Assembly: GCA_031289935.1 (NCBI GenBank)
Contig: JAITON010000226.1
Coordinates: 1 to 9,292, forward strand
Length of the DNA: 9,292 bases
Source of the DNA: Treponema sp.
Lineage (GTDB): Bacteria; Spirochaetota; Spirochaetia; Treponematales; Breznakiellaceae
Reading direction: 5' to 3'
The position numbers were made by a program, and so were the translations under genes. The notes beneath the pieces were generated by a model, which had not been told where the DNA came from, searched no databases, and worked only from the letters and a program-made list of their open reading frames with translations. This document shows positions 1 to 5,844 of the stretch, piece after piece. The first letter of the stretch is position 1. Every line of letters begins with the position of its first letter.

Positions 1-30
1 GTATAACATATTGCTGCGGACCAGACTAGA

Positions 31-473
31 CTAGAGGCCCAGCTCCCGGTGAAAATACTTCAGGGCAGCATACTGGCATAAGGCCGATGGATGCAGTGCG
101 GGATTTGCCACTCGGCGGCTGACTTCCCGCTTGTAAGCGCGCACATAAGCGGCGAATTGCTGTTTGATAGTGTGTTCGTGCCGCTTCAAAATGTCGAATT
201 CACCTTTTCGAATGGTAATGGGGCCGGGGTCAACATAGCGCTCTGTATCGGTAATCACCACCGCCTTGGAGTAGTCCAGTCCGCTTTTCTCATTGCCGGT
301 CCGTTTTGCGGCAAAGCAATAGCTGTGGGAAATGTGGGACCGGGGGGTATGGCGTAGATCAGACCGTCCAATTCGAGGAGCAGTACATAATAAGGACGGG
401 ACTCTTTGTTCAGAATCTCTTGATATTCCCTATACTGGGCGTAGAATGCGGGGCGTAAACGGTGAAATTCCAT
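31..473 (-). pseudogene. Type III toxin-antitoxin toxin (TenpN/CptN/ToxN-like endoribonuclease), frameshifted
   Basis: Toxins of this kind are small endoribonucleases neutralised by direct binding of a repeat RNA transcribed just upstream. Residues 1-42 are read from the ATG at 473 (start MEFHRLRPAFYAQY, then PYYVLLLELDGLIYAIP). The frame then shifts at a run of six C (plus-strand G at 342-347). The other frame continues with RSHISHSYCFAAKR, SGLDYSKAVVI and a helical C-terminus ending YFHRELGL at the TAG at 31-33. Adding one C restores a single 147-residue protein, a normal length for these toxins. The family call rests on remembered patterns (AIPxRSHIxHxYxF, GLDYxKAVVI, a C-terminal LCQYxxLxYFHxEL), which I associate best with TenpN; the subfamily is uncertain. 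A weak AGGA Shine-Dalgarno lies at 479-482. The antitoxin RNA and terminator immediately upstream strongly support the assignment. The break may be real decay, slippage-based switching, or a homopolymer sequencing error. Confidence 0.72.
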
Positions 474-482
474 ATCTATCCT

Positions 483-521
483 AAAAAAACACCCCGTCAG
501 GGCGGACCGGCCGGGACGGGG
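483..521 (-). terminator. Intrinsic terminator between antitoxin RNA and toxin
   Basis: On the minus strand a 7-bp stem CCCCGTC/GACGGGG (plus-strand arms 515-521 and 492-498) is followed after TG by seven T (489-483). The toxin ATG is 10 bp beyond. A leaky terminator between the repeat RNA and the toxin gene is a standard feature of type III toxin-antitoxin loci; it keeps antitoxin RNA in excess over toxin mRNA. Confidence 0.85.
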
Positions 522-523
522 CG

Positions 524-623
524 GATTAGAGCTTTCTTTTGATTAACGTGATTGCGCTCTACAATCACCTCATCGGTGGAGCTTTCTTTTGATTAACGTG
601 GTTGCGCTCTACAATCACCTCAT
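524..623 (-). ncRNA. Type III antitoxin RNA: two tandem pseudoknot repeats
   Basis: Two 50-nt repeats are transcribed from about 623 downwards. In the toxin-proximal copy, GTGATTG (562-568) pairs perfectly with CAATCAC (548-554). The 7-nt loop between them contains TAGAGC (556-561), which pairs with GCTCTA (527-532) beyond the stem. The order is stem 1, loop strand, stem 1', loop partner, which is an H-type pseudoknot, the fold of known ToxI-type antitoxins. The distal copy (about 574-623) has the same elements with one A-C mismatch in stem 1 (base 601) and one in stem 2 (base 578). There is no open frame. Start is set by the promoter at 630-658, end by the terminator at 483-521. The unit is longer than the 36-nt ToxI repeat. 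Role inferred: precursor RNA that the toxin cuts into repeat units, which then inhibit it. Confidence 0.8.
529..623 (-). repeat. 50-bp tandem repeat, two copies
   Basis: Segment 529-573 recurs at 579-623 with 44 of 45 bases identical (only 551 A versus 601 G differ). The exact period is 50 bp. The copies are the antitoxin units described above; no third copy is present on either side. Confidence 0.93.
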
Positions 624-629
624 ACACGA

Positions 630-658
630 AGAATAGCCCGCTGGTCCGGGCCTGTCAA
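630..658 (-). promoter_or_regulatory. Sigma70 promoter of the antitoxin RNA
   Basis: On the minus strand a perfect -35 TTGACA (653-658) and a -10 TATTCT (630-635) are separated by 17 bp. The predicted start is about 623, the first base of the first repeat. The -35 box shares bases with the TGA stop codon of dapB (655-657), so the locus sits directly against the end of dapB with its own promoter. Confidence 0.8.
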
Positions 659-1500
659 CCGCTCCCGAGAAGGTCCTCCAGCACATCGTCCATGGTAAAG
701 ACCCCCGCGCCCTGGCGGCGGGCCAGCCACTCGGCGGCCCGGAGGGCCCCGGCGGCAAGGCCCTCGCGGTTACGCGCCCGGTGGCTCAGTTCAATGGTAT
801 CTGCGGCGGAGTCGAAGATCAGGCTATGGAGCCCCGGTTCGGACCCCAGCCGGAGACTGGCGTAGTGAAGCTCCTGGGGGGCCGGCGGCCGGTCCAGCTT
901 GTCGTAGACCGCCTGAGTCTTCCGGCTCATACGGGAGAGCACCCGCTCCACCAGGGCCCTGGCCGTCCCCGAAGGGCTGTCGGCCTTGTTATGATGATGA
1001 GCCTCCCAGCCCCCCAGGTCGTATTCCGGGAAAGGGTCCATGATCAGGGCCGCCGCTTCGGCGATCCGGTAGAAGAGATTCACCCCCAGGGAGAAGTTGG
1101 AGGCCCAGACCAGGGAGGTCCCGGCGGCCTCCACCGCGGCGGCCACCTCGGGCAGCCGGTCGTACCAGCCCGTGGTACCGCAGACCACCGGCAGACCCAG
1201 CCCGGCCAGGGCCAGCAGGTTCTCCGCCGCCGTATCCGGCCGGCTGAACTCCAGGGCCAGATCCGCCTCCCGAAGCCCTGGGGCCAGCCCCTGGGCCCGC
1301 CCTGGGGCCCGCCCTGAGGCCAGCCCCTGGGCCCCCTCCGCAATCGTGGCAAAGGCCGGGGCCCGCCCTGGGGCCAGCCCGGCGAACCCCGCGGTCCCGG
1401 CAAGGGGGTCCACCACCGCCGCCACCTGGTGCCCCCGCTCCCGGCACTGGGCCTCAAGGAGCCGCCCCATCCTGCCGTAACCAATCAACGCAACCTTCAT
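655..1500 (-). CDS. dapB: 4-hydroxy-tetrahydrodipicolinate reductase (DapB)
   Basis: This cytoplasmic enzyme reduces the product of DapA with NAD(P)H, a step of the diaminopimelate/lysine pathway. The 281-residue protein shows the Rossmann loop GYGRMG (7-12), the CGTTGW segment (107-112), SNFSLGVNLF (134-143) and the family signature HHHNKADSPSGTA (168-180) with the catalytic His pair and Lys172. The start at 1500 is preceded by GGGAGG (1508-1513) at 7 nt spacing and places the Rossmann motif at the expected position; an upstream extension into repeats is rejected. Residues about 36-76 carry a low-complexity insertion rich in GLAPG/GRAPG, in the variable stretch after the nucleotide-binding strand, making the protein slightly longer than the roughly 270-residue E. 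coli enzyme. No dapA is adjacent. The key residues are intact, so it is probably active. Confidence 0.93.
   Translation of the reverse strand: MKVALIGYGRMGRLLEAQCRERGHQVAAVVDPLAGTAGFAGLAPGRAPAFATIAEGAQGLASGRAPGRAQGLAPGLREADLALEFSRPDTAAENLLALAGLGLPVVCGTTGWYDRLPEVAAAVEAAGTSLVWASNFSLGVNLFYRIAEAAALIMDPFPEYDLGGWEAHHHNKADSPSGTARALVERVLSRMSRKTQAVYDKLDRPPAPQELHYASLRLGSEPGLHSLIFDSAADTIELSHRARNREGLAAGALRAAEWLARRQGAGVFTMDDVLEDLLGSG
1275..1375 (-). repeat. In-frame GC-rich repeat inside dapB
   Basis: The plus-strand element GCCCTGGGGCC occurs at 1275-1285, 1299-1309 and 1365-1375, with a variant GCCCTGAGGCC at 1311-1321. Spacings are 24, 12 and 54 bp, all multiples of three. It encodes repeated GLAPG, GLASG and GRAPG segments of DapB. 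Replication slippage within a tolerated loop is the simplest explanation. Confidence 0.75.
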
Positions 1501-1514
1501 CTGTCTGCCTCCCG

Positions 1515-1553
1515 CGCTTGCTGCGCTTGCTGCGCTGGCTACGCTGTCTACGC
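1515..1553. repeat. 9-bp tandem repeat upstream of dapB
   Basis: Four units lie at 1515, 1524, 1533 and 1542: CGCTTGCTG twice, then CGCTGGCTA and CGCTGTCTA, with a fifth unit begun at 1551. They lie directly upstream of the dapB ribosome-binding site. No function can be assigned. Confidence 0.8.
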
Positions 1554-1555
1554 CA

Positions 1556-1790
1556 GCCCATAAACTGATATGTGCTTGGCCCATAAACTGATATTTGCCT
1601 GGCCCATAAACTGATATTTGCCTGACCAATAAACTGATATTTGCCTGGCCCATAAGCTGATATGGGCCACCCGCACAGCATAATGTGGGCTGCCCTCACA
1701 GCATAATGTGGGCTGGGCCCATAACCTAGTGTGGGCCGGGCCCATAATCCGGTATTTGCCTGGCCAATAACCTAATATGGAGAACACTAT
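1556..1790. repeat. Array of about ten 23-bp repeats in the divergent dapB/RNase intergenic region
   Basis: The plus-strand unit is CCATAAACTGATAT followed by TTGCCTGGC. Aligning on the central T of CATAA gives positions 1561, 1584, 1607, 1630, 1653, 1681, 1704, 1722, 1745 and 1768. Spacing is 23 bp except for one 28 and one 18, which cancel. The first five copies are near-identical; later ones diverge to CATAATGTGGGC or CATAACCTAGTGTGGG types. Because 23 is not a multiple of three, the open frames crossing it are by-products, not proteins. It fills nearly all the space between the dapB and RNase gene starts. Confidence 0.88.
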
Positions 1791-1828
1791 AGCCGCCCGG
1801 GCCTTTCTTTTCAAGGTCCATGCATCGC

Positions 1829-1857
1829 TTTCCCTGGGGCGGGTTTTATGCTATAGT
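1829..1857 (+). promoter_or_regulatory. Putative promoter of the RNase gene
   Basis: A TATAGT -10 box (1852-1857) lies only 9 nt before the ATG at 1867. The matching -35 position (1829-1834, TTTCCC) is a poor match. If used, transcription would begin about 1864 and the mRNA would have almost no leader. There is no Shine-Dalgarno sequence before this ATG, which fits. Confidence 0.4.
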
Positions 1858-1866
1858 CGAGCTCCT

Positions 1867-3792
1867 ATGAAGGAACTTGCCCTGGCGGTCTACAAGGGCC
1901 GCCCTGCCCTGGTTACCGGTATCGGGGACAAAATTGAGCTGCGTCTTGCTGATGGTTCCACGATACGGGTCCGGGAAAAGGACATCGGGATCATCCACCC
2001 CGGCCCGCTTCGGGAGCTGTGGGGGACGCCCCCTGGGGGGGTTCCAGGAGAAGGCAGCTCCCTACAGGAAGTGTGGGAGCTTCTATCCGAGGAAGCGGCC
2101 CCCCAGGGAGCATCCCCCCAGGGGATCAACCTGCAATCCCTGGCGGAACTCATCTGGGGGGATTTTAGCCCCCGGAGCGCCTGGCAGGCCTGGGAACTCC
2201 TCCAGGAGGGCCGCTGGTTCACCGGGAGCCCCGCCGCGATCTTCCCCCGGAGCCCCGAAGACCTGGCCGCGGGGGACAAAAGACGGGAGGAAAAGCAGCG
2301 GGAGGCATCCTCCCGGGCGGCGTTTCTGGAAGGGCTCCACCGGGGGGAGGCGGTATTGGCCGAAGCGGACCGGCGCTTTCTCCAGGACGTGGAGGCCCTG
2401 GCCACGGGCAGGACCGAGCGGAGCCGGACCCTTAAGGATCTCCGCCGGGCCGAGACGCCCCAGGAAGCCCACCGGCTCCTCCTGGAATCGGGCTACTGGA
2501 GCCCTTTCGAGAACCCCTATCCCGCCCGTTTCGGCCTCCCGGTCCATTCGGCAACGGCCCCTGTTCCCGCCCCCCTTGGAGGCCCCCAGGGGGAGACGCG
2601 CCGGGACCTGAGCCATCTCCGCGCCTACGCGATTGACAACGCATACAGCGACGACCCCGATGATGCGGTCTCCATAGAAGCGGCCGCCGGGGGTTGTACG
2701 CTCTACGTCCACGTGGCGGATCCCGCCGCCTCGGTCCTCCCCGGGAGCCCCGCAGACCAGGAAGCCCGGGACCGGGGCGCTACCCTCTACCTTCCCGAGG
2801 GCCCGGCCCGTATGCTCGCCGGGGAAGCCCTGGATCACTTTGCCCTGGGGCTTTCCGGCCGGAGCCCGGCTCTGAGCTTTAAGCTGAGCCTGGACTCCGG
2901 GGGCGCTATCACGGGGGTCGAGGTCTTCCCCTCCCTGGTCCAGGTGCGCCGCCTGAGCTATGCCGAGGCCGATACCCTCCTGGATGGGGTATCTACCGAT
3001 GCCGGCGATTTGGCCGCGCTCATCGTCCTGGCTGAACGCAACCTGGCCCGGCGCCTTGCCGCCGGAGCGGTAACCATTGACTTTCCCGAGGTACATATTA
3101 CGGTCCGGGAGGGTCTGGTGAGCATTAGTCCCGATCGGTCCTACCGTTCCGCAGCCATGGTCCGGGAGTGCATGCTCCTGGCAGGGGAGGGGGCCTTGCT
3201 CTGGGCTACAGACCGCCGCCTGGCCTTTCCCAGTGTGAGCCAGGAGGCCGGGGACCTGCCCGCAAATCCCCTGCCGGGGCTCGCGGGTTCCTATCAACTC
3301 CGCCGCTGTATGCGTCCCCGGCAGCTTTCGGTCAGGCCCGGCCGGCACTGGGGGCTGGGCCTGGCGGCCTATACCCAGGTTACGAGCCCCCTGCGGCGTT
3401 ATATTGATCTTCTGGCCCACCAGCAGATTCGCGCATCCCTGGGGGCCGGCCTCTACGCAGGGGGCGCCCCGCTGGACGAGGACGAGCTGCTCCTGCGCCT
3501 GGCCGCCGGGGAAGCCGCCGCCTCCGCCGTGGTTCAGGCCGAACGGGCCTCCCGGGCCCACTGGACCACCGTCTACCTGATGGACAAAATAGCTTCGGAA
3601 TGGGACGCGGTGGTTCTGGAAATCAGGGCCGCTGACCGCCGGGGCGGCCTCAAGGCGCAGGTCCTTATCCCTGCCCTGGCCCTGGAGACCCAGGTTCCCT
3701 TGCCCCGGGAAGCGGCCCCCAACGATCAGATCAGGCTGGTCCTCAAGTCTGTCCGTTTAAGCGAGTGCGGGACCCTTTTCGAGATCCTCTAG
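1867..3792 (+). CDS. RNase II/R (RNB) family 3'-5' exoribonuclease
   Basis: RNB-domain enzymes degrade single-stranded RNA processively from the 3' end in the cytoplasm. The 641-residue protein has an N-terminal SH3/cold-shock-like part (about 1-45), a helical winged-helix-like region (about 65-170), the RNB domain (about 247-570) and a short S1-like C-terminus (about 578-641). The catalytic signature AIDNAYSDDPDDAVS places Asp257, 263, 265 and 266 at exactly the spacing of E. coli RNase II Asp201, 207, 209 and 210. TSPLRRYIDLLAHQQ (506-520) is the conserved RNA-clamping segment. The start at 1867 (MKELALAVYKGRPALVTG) fits family N-termini; an ATG at 1777 would add a tail read from repeat-array DNA. 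The layout resembles the cyanobacterial/plastid-like branch of the family, hence no firm gene symbol. Its TAG stop overlaps the fliD stop on the other strand. Confidence 0.9.
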   Translation: MKELALAVYKGRPALVTGIGDKIELRLADGSTIRVREKDIGIIHPGPLRELWGTPPGGVPGEGSSLQEVWELLSEEAAPQGASPQGINLQSLAELIWGDFSPRSAWQAWELLQEGRWFTGSPAAIFPRSPEDLAAGDKRREEKQREASSRAAFLEGLHRGEAVLAEADRRFLQDVEALATGRTERSRTLKDLRRAETPQEAHRLLLESGYWSPFENPYPARFGLPVHSATAPVPAPLGGPQGETRRDLSHLRAYAIDNAYSDDPDDAVSIEAAAGGCTLYVHVADPAASVLPGSPADQEARDRGATLYLPEGPARMLAGEALDHFALGLSGRSPALSFKLSLDSGGAITGVEVFPSLVQVRRLSYAEADTLLDGVSTDAGDLAALIVLAERNLARRLAAGAVTIDFPEVHITVREGLVSISPDRSYRSAAMVRECMLLAGEGALLWATDRRLAFPSVSQEAGDLPANPLPGLAGSYQLRRCMRPRQLSVRPGRHWGLGLAAYTQVTSPLRRYIDLLAHQQIRASLGAGLYAGGAPLDEDELLLRLAAGEAAASAVVQAERASRAHWTTVYLMDKIASEWDAVVLEIRAADRRGGLKAQVLIPALALETQVPLPREAAPNDQIRLVLKSVRLSECGTLFEIL

Positions 3793-5288
3793 CGGTTGCT
3801 GCTGCTGTTCTGGAGGCTCCAATTGCTCAGGGAGTCTGTCATCTGTTCCATCTGGGCGTAGGCGCTTTCCATCTGGGCGTACTGGCTCTTGAGATCCGCT
3901 TCTTTGGCCGCAAGCTGACGGTCCAGGGTTTCTATCCGCTGATTGTCCTGTTTGATTTTTGAGTCAATGGTGCCGGTTTTAAGGGAGATGATGCCCCCGG
4001 TCTCTACATAGGGCCGGGTCATCTGGTCCAGGGTGTAGGCCACCCCGGAATCGACCACCAGATCGCCGTCCGTATCGTAGCCAAAGAGCCGTTGAATAAA
4101 GCTCAGGTCCCCGGCCAGGGCCGTGTCCAGGGCCTGCTCGTCAATTTCCAGGTAACCCCGGAGCCGGGAAGCATCGTAGCCCCCGGCGCCGGAGCCCCGG
4201 GCATCGGTACTGATACCGATCTGGGCCAGCATACCCAGGGTCCCTTCGTCCAAGGTCATATAGGGGGAGGTGACGGCCCGCTGGAGGCCGGTCCTGAACT
4301 GAGTCAGGGTAGAGTCCCCGGCGAAGATCCCCAGCCGTTCCTGGAAACTGGTCCGTTCAGCCTCGCTCAGGTAGGAAAGCTCATCCAGGATCTGAGTGTC
4401 GGTCCGGGTCAGAATATTGATCTCCGCCATGAGCCGGTTATAGTTGCCCACCAAGGAAATAATGGCGTCCTTAATGGCCTCCCGGTCCGGTTCCACCTTT
4501 AGGGTGATGGACCTTTCCGAGGGAGCCCTGACCGTCAGGGTAACACCGGGGACCAAATCGTCAATGGTATTTTCCGGCCGGCTAATCTCAATGCCGTCCA
4601 TATTCAGTATGGCGTCCTGGGCAGTGGACACGGGATTCCGGGGGATAAATACCCCCAGGGTATCGGACTCCTCAGACACGGCCCCCAGCCCCGCCCGGAC
4701 GGCCAGGTCTCGGGCGCTATCCTCAAAGCCCAGCCGGTTCTCCGCCCCGGTTACCAGGGACTCAATGAGCAGGGATTTGCTGCCCCGCTGTACGGCAATC
4801 AGGCTGGCCTTGATCTTGTTCTGGCCCCGGGTGTTCAGGGTGCTGACAAAATCGTTCAGGCTGCCTCCCCGGAAATTGAAAGAAATGCGCTCCGGGCCCA
4901 CCGTAAAGGTGTAGGTTCCCGCTTCAATTTGGAAGTCCCCGTCCAGGGGATCCGAGAGGAAGCGGTCGGCTTTGGCAATCTGCTGGACCCTAAAGCTTAG
5001 TTCCTGGTCAAAAGCCTGCCGGTTGGCCGTCCCGGTAAGCGCCGACGGGTCAGAGGAGATAACTTTCCGCTCACTAAAAGGATTTTGGAAGGAAAAAAGG
5101 AACCGGGCGCTCTCCCGCAGGGCGGATATACGCCGGCCCAGGTCCTGCCAGGAAGTCTTCTGGCTTTCCAGTTTTTCGATATCTTTGGCGACCCGGTCCC
5201 GAGGCACCCGTTCAACCTTCATCAGATTTTCAACGATCTGATCGGTGTTAAAACGGCTGCTTATTCCGGGCATATAGACGTCGGACAT
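3789..5288 (-). CDS. fliD: Flagellar filament cap protein FliD (HAP2)
   Basis: FliD caps the filament tip and guides insertion of flagellin; in spirochaetes the filament lies in the periplasm. The 499-residue protein starts SDVYMPGISSRFNTDQIVENLMKVE split over residues 2-26, the typical treponemal FliD N-terminus, with an N-terminal FliD domain (about 10-110) and a C-terminal FliD domain (about 225-480). It ends in a helical, probably coiled-coil stretch (IDSKIKQDNQRIETLDRQLA, then AQMESAYAQMEQMTDSL) that mediates assembly of the cap. The start at 5288 has GGGA/GGGAAG close upstream, a rather short spacing; Met6 is a possible alternative. It follows flaG by 21 bp and is presumably co-transcribed with it. 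The stop overlaps that of the RNase gene. Confidence 0.93.
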   Translation of the reverse strand: MSDVYMPGISSRFNTDQIVENLMKVERVPRDRVAKDIEKLESQKTSWQDLGRRISALRESARFLFSFQNPFSERKVISSDPSALTGTANRQAFDQELSFRVQQIAKADRFLSDPLDGDFQIEAGTYTFTVGPERISFNFRGGSLNDFVSTLNTRGQNKIKASLIAVQRGSKSLLIESLVTGAENRLGFEDSARDLAVRAGLGAVSEESDTLGVFIPRNPVSTAQDAILNMDGIEISRPENTIDDLVPGVTLTVRAPSERSITLKVEPDREAIKDAIISLVGNYNRLMAEINILTRTDTQILDELSYLSEAERTSFQERLGIFAGDSTLTQFRTGLQRAVTSPYMTLDEGTLGMLAQIGISTDARGSGAGGYDASRLRGYLEIDEQALDTALAGDLSFIQRLFGYDTDGDLVVDSGVAYTLDQMTRPYVETGGIISLKTGTIDSKIKQDNQRIETLDRQLAAKEADLKSQYAQMESAYAQMEQMTDSLSNWSLQNSSSNR

Positions 5289-5309
5289 CTTCCCTGTGTA
5301 TTCCCTTGT

Positions 5310-5642
5310 TTAAACCTGTTCGTCGAACAGAAAGCCGATGGTTTCCTGTATCTTACTGTGCAACCGCTGCAATTCCTCCGGCGGAAGCACCTTGATTACT
5401 TTATCGGTTTCGGGGTCGATGACCTTGACGGTCACCTCGTGAGACTCGTGGTCCACCACGAATTTGAGCTGCCGGTCAAAGGCCAGGCTGATCTGTTCCA
5501 TTTTTCGGGCGGAAGACTCGATCTGCTGCTGGGTCGCGGTTTGTACCTCCGTAGCAACCACCGGCCTACCTGAGTACTGGGCCCGTTCCGCGAACTGTCC
5601 GAGGTTGATCCCCGGAGCTACTGTTGTTATTGCCATAGCCAT
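5310..5642 (-). CDS. flaG: FlaG family protein
   Basis: FlaG proteins are small partners of the filament/cap genes thought to influence filament length; the exact role is unsettled. The 110 residues have a variable Gln/Thr-rich N-terminus (1-45) and the conserved FlaG domain from about 50: LKFVVDHESHEVTVKVIDPE, then KVIKVLPPEELQRL, the family's beta-strand core with the typical I/V-LPPEE motif. There are two possible starts, ATG 5642 and ATG 5636 (MAMA). An AGGAGGT (5647-5653) lies 4 nt before the first and 10 nt before the second. That ribosome-binding site is held in a hairpin loop, listed separately. It is the first gene of a probable flaG-fliD operon. Confidence 0.88.
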   Translation of the reverse strand: MAMAITTVAPGINLGQFAERAQYSGRPVVATEVQTATQQQIESSARKMEQISLAFDRQLKFVVDHESHEVTVKVIDPETDKVIKVLPPEELQRLHSKIQETIGFLFDEQV

Positions 5643-5660
5643 ACGTACCTCCTTGTACGT
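5643..5660 (-). promoter_or_regulatory. Hairpin presenting the flaG Shine-Dalgarno; CsrA-site candidate
   Basis: On the minus strand ACGTAC (5655-5660) pairs perfectly with GTACGT (5643-5648), with loop AAGGAG (5649-5654), and the ATG follows at once. The segment GTACAAGGAGGT matches the CsrA SELEX consensus RUACARGGAUGU at 11 of 12 positions, with GGA in a hexaloop as CsrA prefers. Inference: CsrA bound here would block ribosome entry. Confidence 0.6.
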
Positions 5661-5680
5661 TCATCACCTTTAGTGATGAA
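5660..5680 (-). other. Second hairpin in the flaG leader
   Basis: An 8-bp perfect stem TTCATCAC/GTGATGAA with a 5-nt loop lies directly upstream of the Shine-Dalgarno hairpin, so the two stack end to end. No U-tract follows in the flaG direction, so it is not an obvious terminator. It could be a leader structure or an mRNA-stability element. Confidence 0.5.
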
Positions 5681-5703
5681 AATTTCCTTCTCTACCTGAA
5701 GTA

Positions 5704-5732
5704 ACATTAAAAAAGCTTTTTAAAACGTTCAA
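5704..5732 (-). promoter_or_regulatory. Possible flaG-fliD promoter
   Basis: TTGAAC (5727-5732, 4 of 6 to the -35 consensus) and TAATGT (5704-5709, 3 of 6 to the -10) are separated by 17 bp. An AAAAAGCTTTTT palindrome sits between them in an A/T-rich stretch. No convincing sigma28 box is visible here. It follows the flagellin 1 terminator, so some promoter is expected. Confidence 0.35.
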
Positions 5733-5755
5733 TTTTGAAAAAGCACTAATCTATC

Positions 5756-5791
5756 AAAAAAGGACGGGTCAGGGCGCGAACTGCCCCGTCC
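5756..5791 (-). terminator. Intrinsic terminator of flagellin 1
   Basis: The minus-strand stem GGACGGG/CCCGTCC (plus arms 5785-5791 and 5762-5768) is followed immediately by six T (5761-5756). It is about 50 bp beyond the flagellin stop and separates the flagellin mRNA from the flaG-fliD unit. Confidence 0.88.
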
Positions 5792-5844
5792 AGGTTCCAA
5801 AAGACGACGTCCAGAGGTCTCGTGAAACCAGTGTTTTGCGGACC

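Noticed and set aside
1501..1653. N-terminal extension of DapB by about 50 residues
   Set aside because: The added residues are translated from the 23-bp and 9-bp repeats. The Rossmann motif fits a start at 1500, which has a good ribosome-binding site.
1556..1790. CRISPR array
   Set aside because: The units are contiguous without unique spacers and are degenerate; no cas gene is present.
1548..1814. Small proteins with ISLWARQISVYG-type repeats
   Set aside because: The repeat period of 23 bp cycles through all frames, so the peptide pattern is a by-product of intergenic DNA.
1777..1866. Upstream start of the RNase gene at 1777
   Set aside because: The extra 30 residues come from the end of the repeat array and have no ribosome-binding site; family N-termini fit 1867.
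2083..3561. A 492-codon open frame on the minus strand
   Set aside because: It is antisense to the RNase gene, whose RNB motifs are intact. The frame is open because of high GC content, and its product is a low-complexity Gly/Pro/Gln-rich sequence without a domain.
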